From contig JAESRD010000009.1 of assembly GCA_016764835.1 (NCBI GenBank), forward strand, positions 1-6,648: DNA of 6,648 nt. The letters are read 5' to 3'. The translations under genes were made by a program, and so were the position numbers. The stretch comes from Paracoccaceae bacterium (GTDB lineage: Bacteria; Pseudomonadota; Alphaproteobacteria; Rhodobacterales; Rhodobacteraceae). Of the stretch, positions 5,978-6,648 are shown one piece after another (the first letter of the stretch is position 1; each line of letters starts with the position of its first letter). The notes under the pieces are model-generated. The model had not been told where the DNA came from. It ran no database searches and was given only the letters and a program-made list of their open reading frames with translations.

Positions 5978-6591
5978 GGGCGGGTTCCTTGTTTCAGGTC
6001 GGCGATCAGCGCCTCTATTGGCTCCTTGGCCAGCGCTTCTAACATATGAAAATACGGGCCGGGATAATCAGGCAAAAAGCGCAGGCCCAGCCCGGCAGCG
6101 GCAAACTCATCAACCCCGTATAAATCGCGCCCGCCGGGCAAGTTGCAATAATGGTCGCCGCCCACGGCCTTGGCCGCCGCCATTACCCGGTCTTTGCCGC
6201 GCAGATCATCAGGCAGACCAAGACTGCTTGAGCGGATAAACGGTGTTTTAATCTTGAGCTGATCACAAGCGTCGCGCAGCCGCGCCTCTAGCCATGGGGA
6301 CAACATCTGCGGCAGCGGCCCTGTCAGCGCGACCTGCGGCACCTTGGCCAGCCGTGCGGCCCATAGCGCATCACGGCTCTCGCTTAGCTCAACATCACAG
6401 ATCAAAACATCGCGGCTTTGCTTTGCCAACGGTAGCGTCAGCCAACCACCACTCTCAAGCGGCGCACGGTGCACCCGCCCCCGGCGCGGAAACTGCACAC
6501 AGTCAAACAGCACAAACACATCAACCGCCGCGATCAGCCTGAAATAGTTCATATAGGGATAGAAATAGGGCTGCATGACCGCGACTTTCAT
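5974..6591 (-). CDS. WbqC-family protein
   Basis: This 205-residue protein carries the family hallmarks: the opening MKVAVMQPYFYPYMNYFRLI (residues 1-20), the acidic strand VDVFVLFDCVQFPRRGRVHR (23-42), and the C-terminal signature YCNLPGGRDLYGVDEFAAAG (148-167) followed by LGLRFL. WbqC-like proteins occur in O-antigen and other surface-glycan clusters, but to my knowledge their reaction is not settled, so no activity is assigned. Position 42-43 reads RA where relatives often have RN, a minor departure. There is no signal peptide or membrane segment, so it should be cytosolic. The start at 6591 forms an ATGA overlap with the end of an upstream frame, and its own stop overlaps the methyltransferase start. 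These overlaps imply one transcript and coupled translation. Confidence 0.93.
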   Translation of the reverse strand: MKVAVMQPYFYPYMNYFRLIAAVDVFVLFDCVQFPRRGRVHRAPLESGGWLTLPLAKQSRDVLICDVELSESRDALWAARLAKVPQVALTGPLPQMLSPWLEARLRDACDQLKIKTPFIRSSSLGLPDDLRGKDRVMAAAKAVGGDHYCNLPGGRDLYGVDEFAAAGLGLRFLPDYPGPYFHMLEALAKEPIEALIADLKQGTRP

Positions 6592-6648
6592 GTCGCGGCG
6601 CCCAATATCTGATCAGCCCGCATCAGCCCGCCGCCCCGCCGCATCCCG
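6588..6648 (-). CDS. C-terminal tail of an unidentified upstream gene
   Basis: On the minus strand one frame is open from the window edge and ends in TGA at 6590-6588, forming an ATGA overlap with the WbqC start. The last residues would read GMRRGGGLMRADQILGAAT. The overlap matches the other junctions of the operon, and the frame of WbqC itself has an upstream TGA, so this is the natural upstream partner. Nineteen residues are too few to name a family. The main risk is that this is simply an open frame by chance. Confidence 0.45.
   Translation of the reverse strand, partial: GMRRGGGLMRADQILGAAT

Noticed and set aside
6612..6630. Nine-base direct repeat ATCAGCCCG, twice at 10-base spacing, also seen at 3462-3470
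   Set aside because: It lies in probable coding sequence, has only two adjacent copies, and the third copy is in an unrelated reading context. Chance is the simplest explanation.
1..6648. Mobile element, prophage, CRISPR array or tRNA gene
   Set aside because: I saw no transposase or integrase frame, no repeat-spacer pattern and no cloverleaf-like sequence on either strand.

Overview
The window looks like bacterial chromosome of moderately high GC. Every gene I can support lies on the minus strand, so transcription runs from high to low coordinates. Protein style, codon use and gene packing suggest an alphaproteobacterium, possibly of the Rhodobacterales. That placement is an impression and not a measurement. 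I see no RNA genes, mobile elements, CRISPR arrays or long repeats.

Region 1 (about 6648 to 2496) is a tightly packed operon for making or decorating a surface sugar. In order of transcription it holds the tail of an unidentified gene, a WbqC-family protein, a class I SAM methyltransferase, a DegT/DnrJ/EryC1-type PLP sugar aminotransferase, a NeuD/PglD-like left-handed beta-helix acyltransferase, and a cytoplasmic beta-propeller resembling GH43/GH32 enzymes. All but one junction overlap (ATGA or TAGTG). The exception is a 76-base gap before the aminotransferase, which holds a hairpin and a run of seven G. The likely logic is transamination of a nucleotide-linked keto sugar followed by N-acylation, with the methyltransferase, WbqC protein and propeller adding or handling a further modification. 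No nucleotidyltransferase, dehydratase or glycosyltransferase is present here, so the pathway must continue outside the window.

Region 2 (2495 to 1263) is a single-gene unit. It has a possible promoter, a good Shine-Dalgarno site, a leishmanolysin-like (M8-type) zinc metalloprotease and a strong rho-independent terminator. The protease has no N-terminal signal peptide and no cysteine, and it is very acidic, which suggests a type I secretion substrate.

Region 3 (1167 to 1) is a two-gene redox unit: an aldo/keto reductase and, three bases later, the start of a GMC-family flavoprotein oxidoreductase that runs off the window. The reductase start is corrected to 1167, because the longer reading frame begins inside the terminator of region 2.
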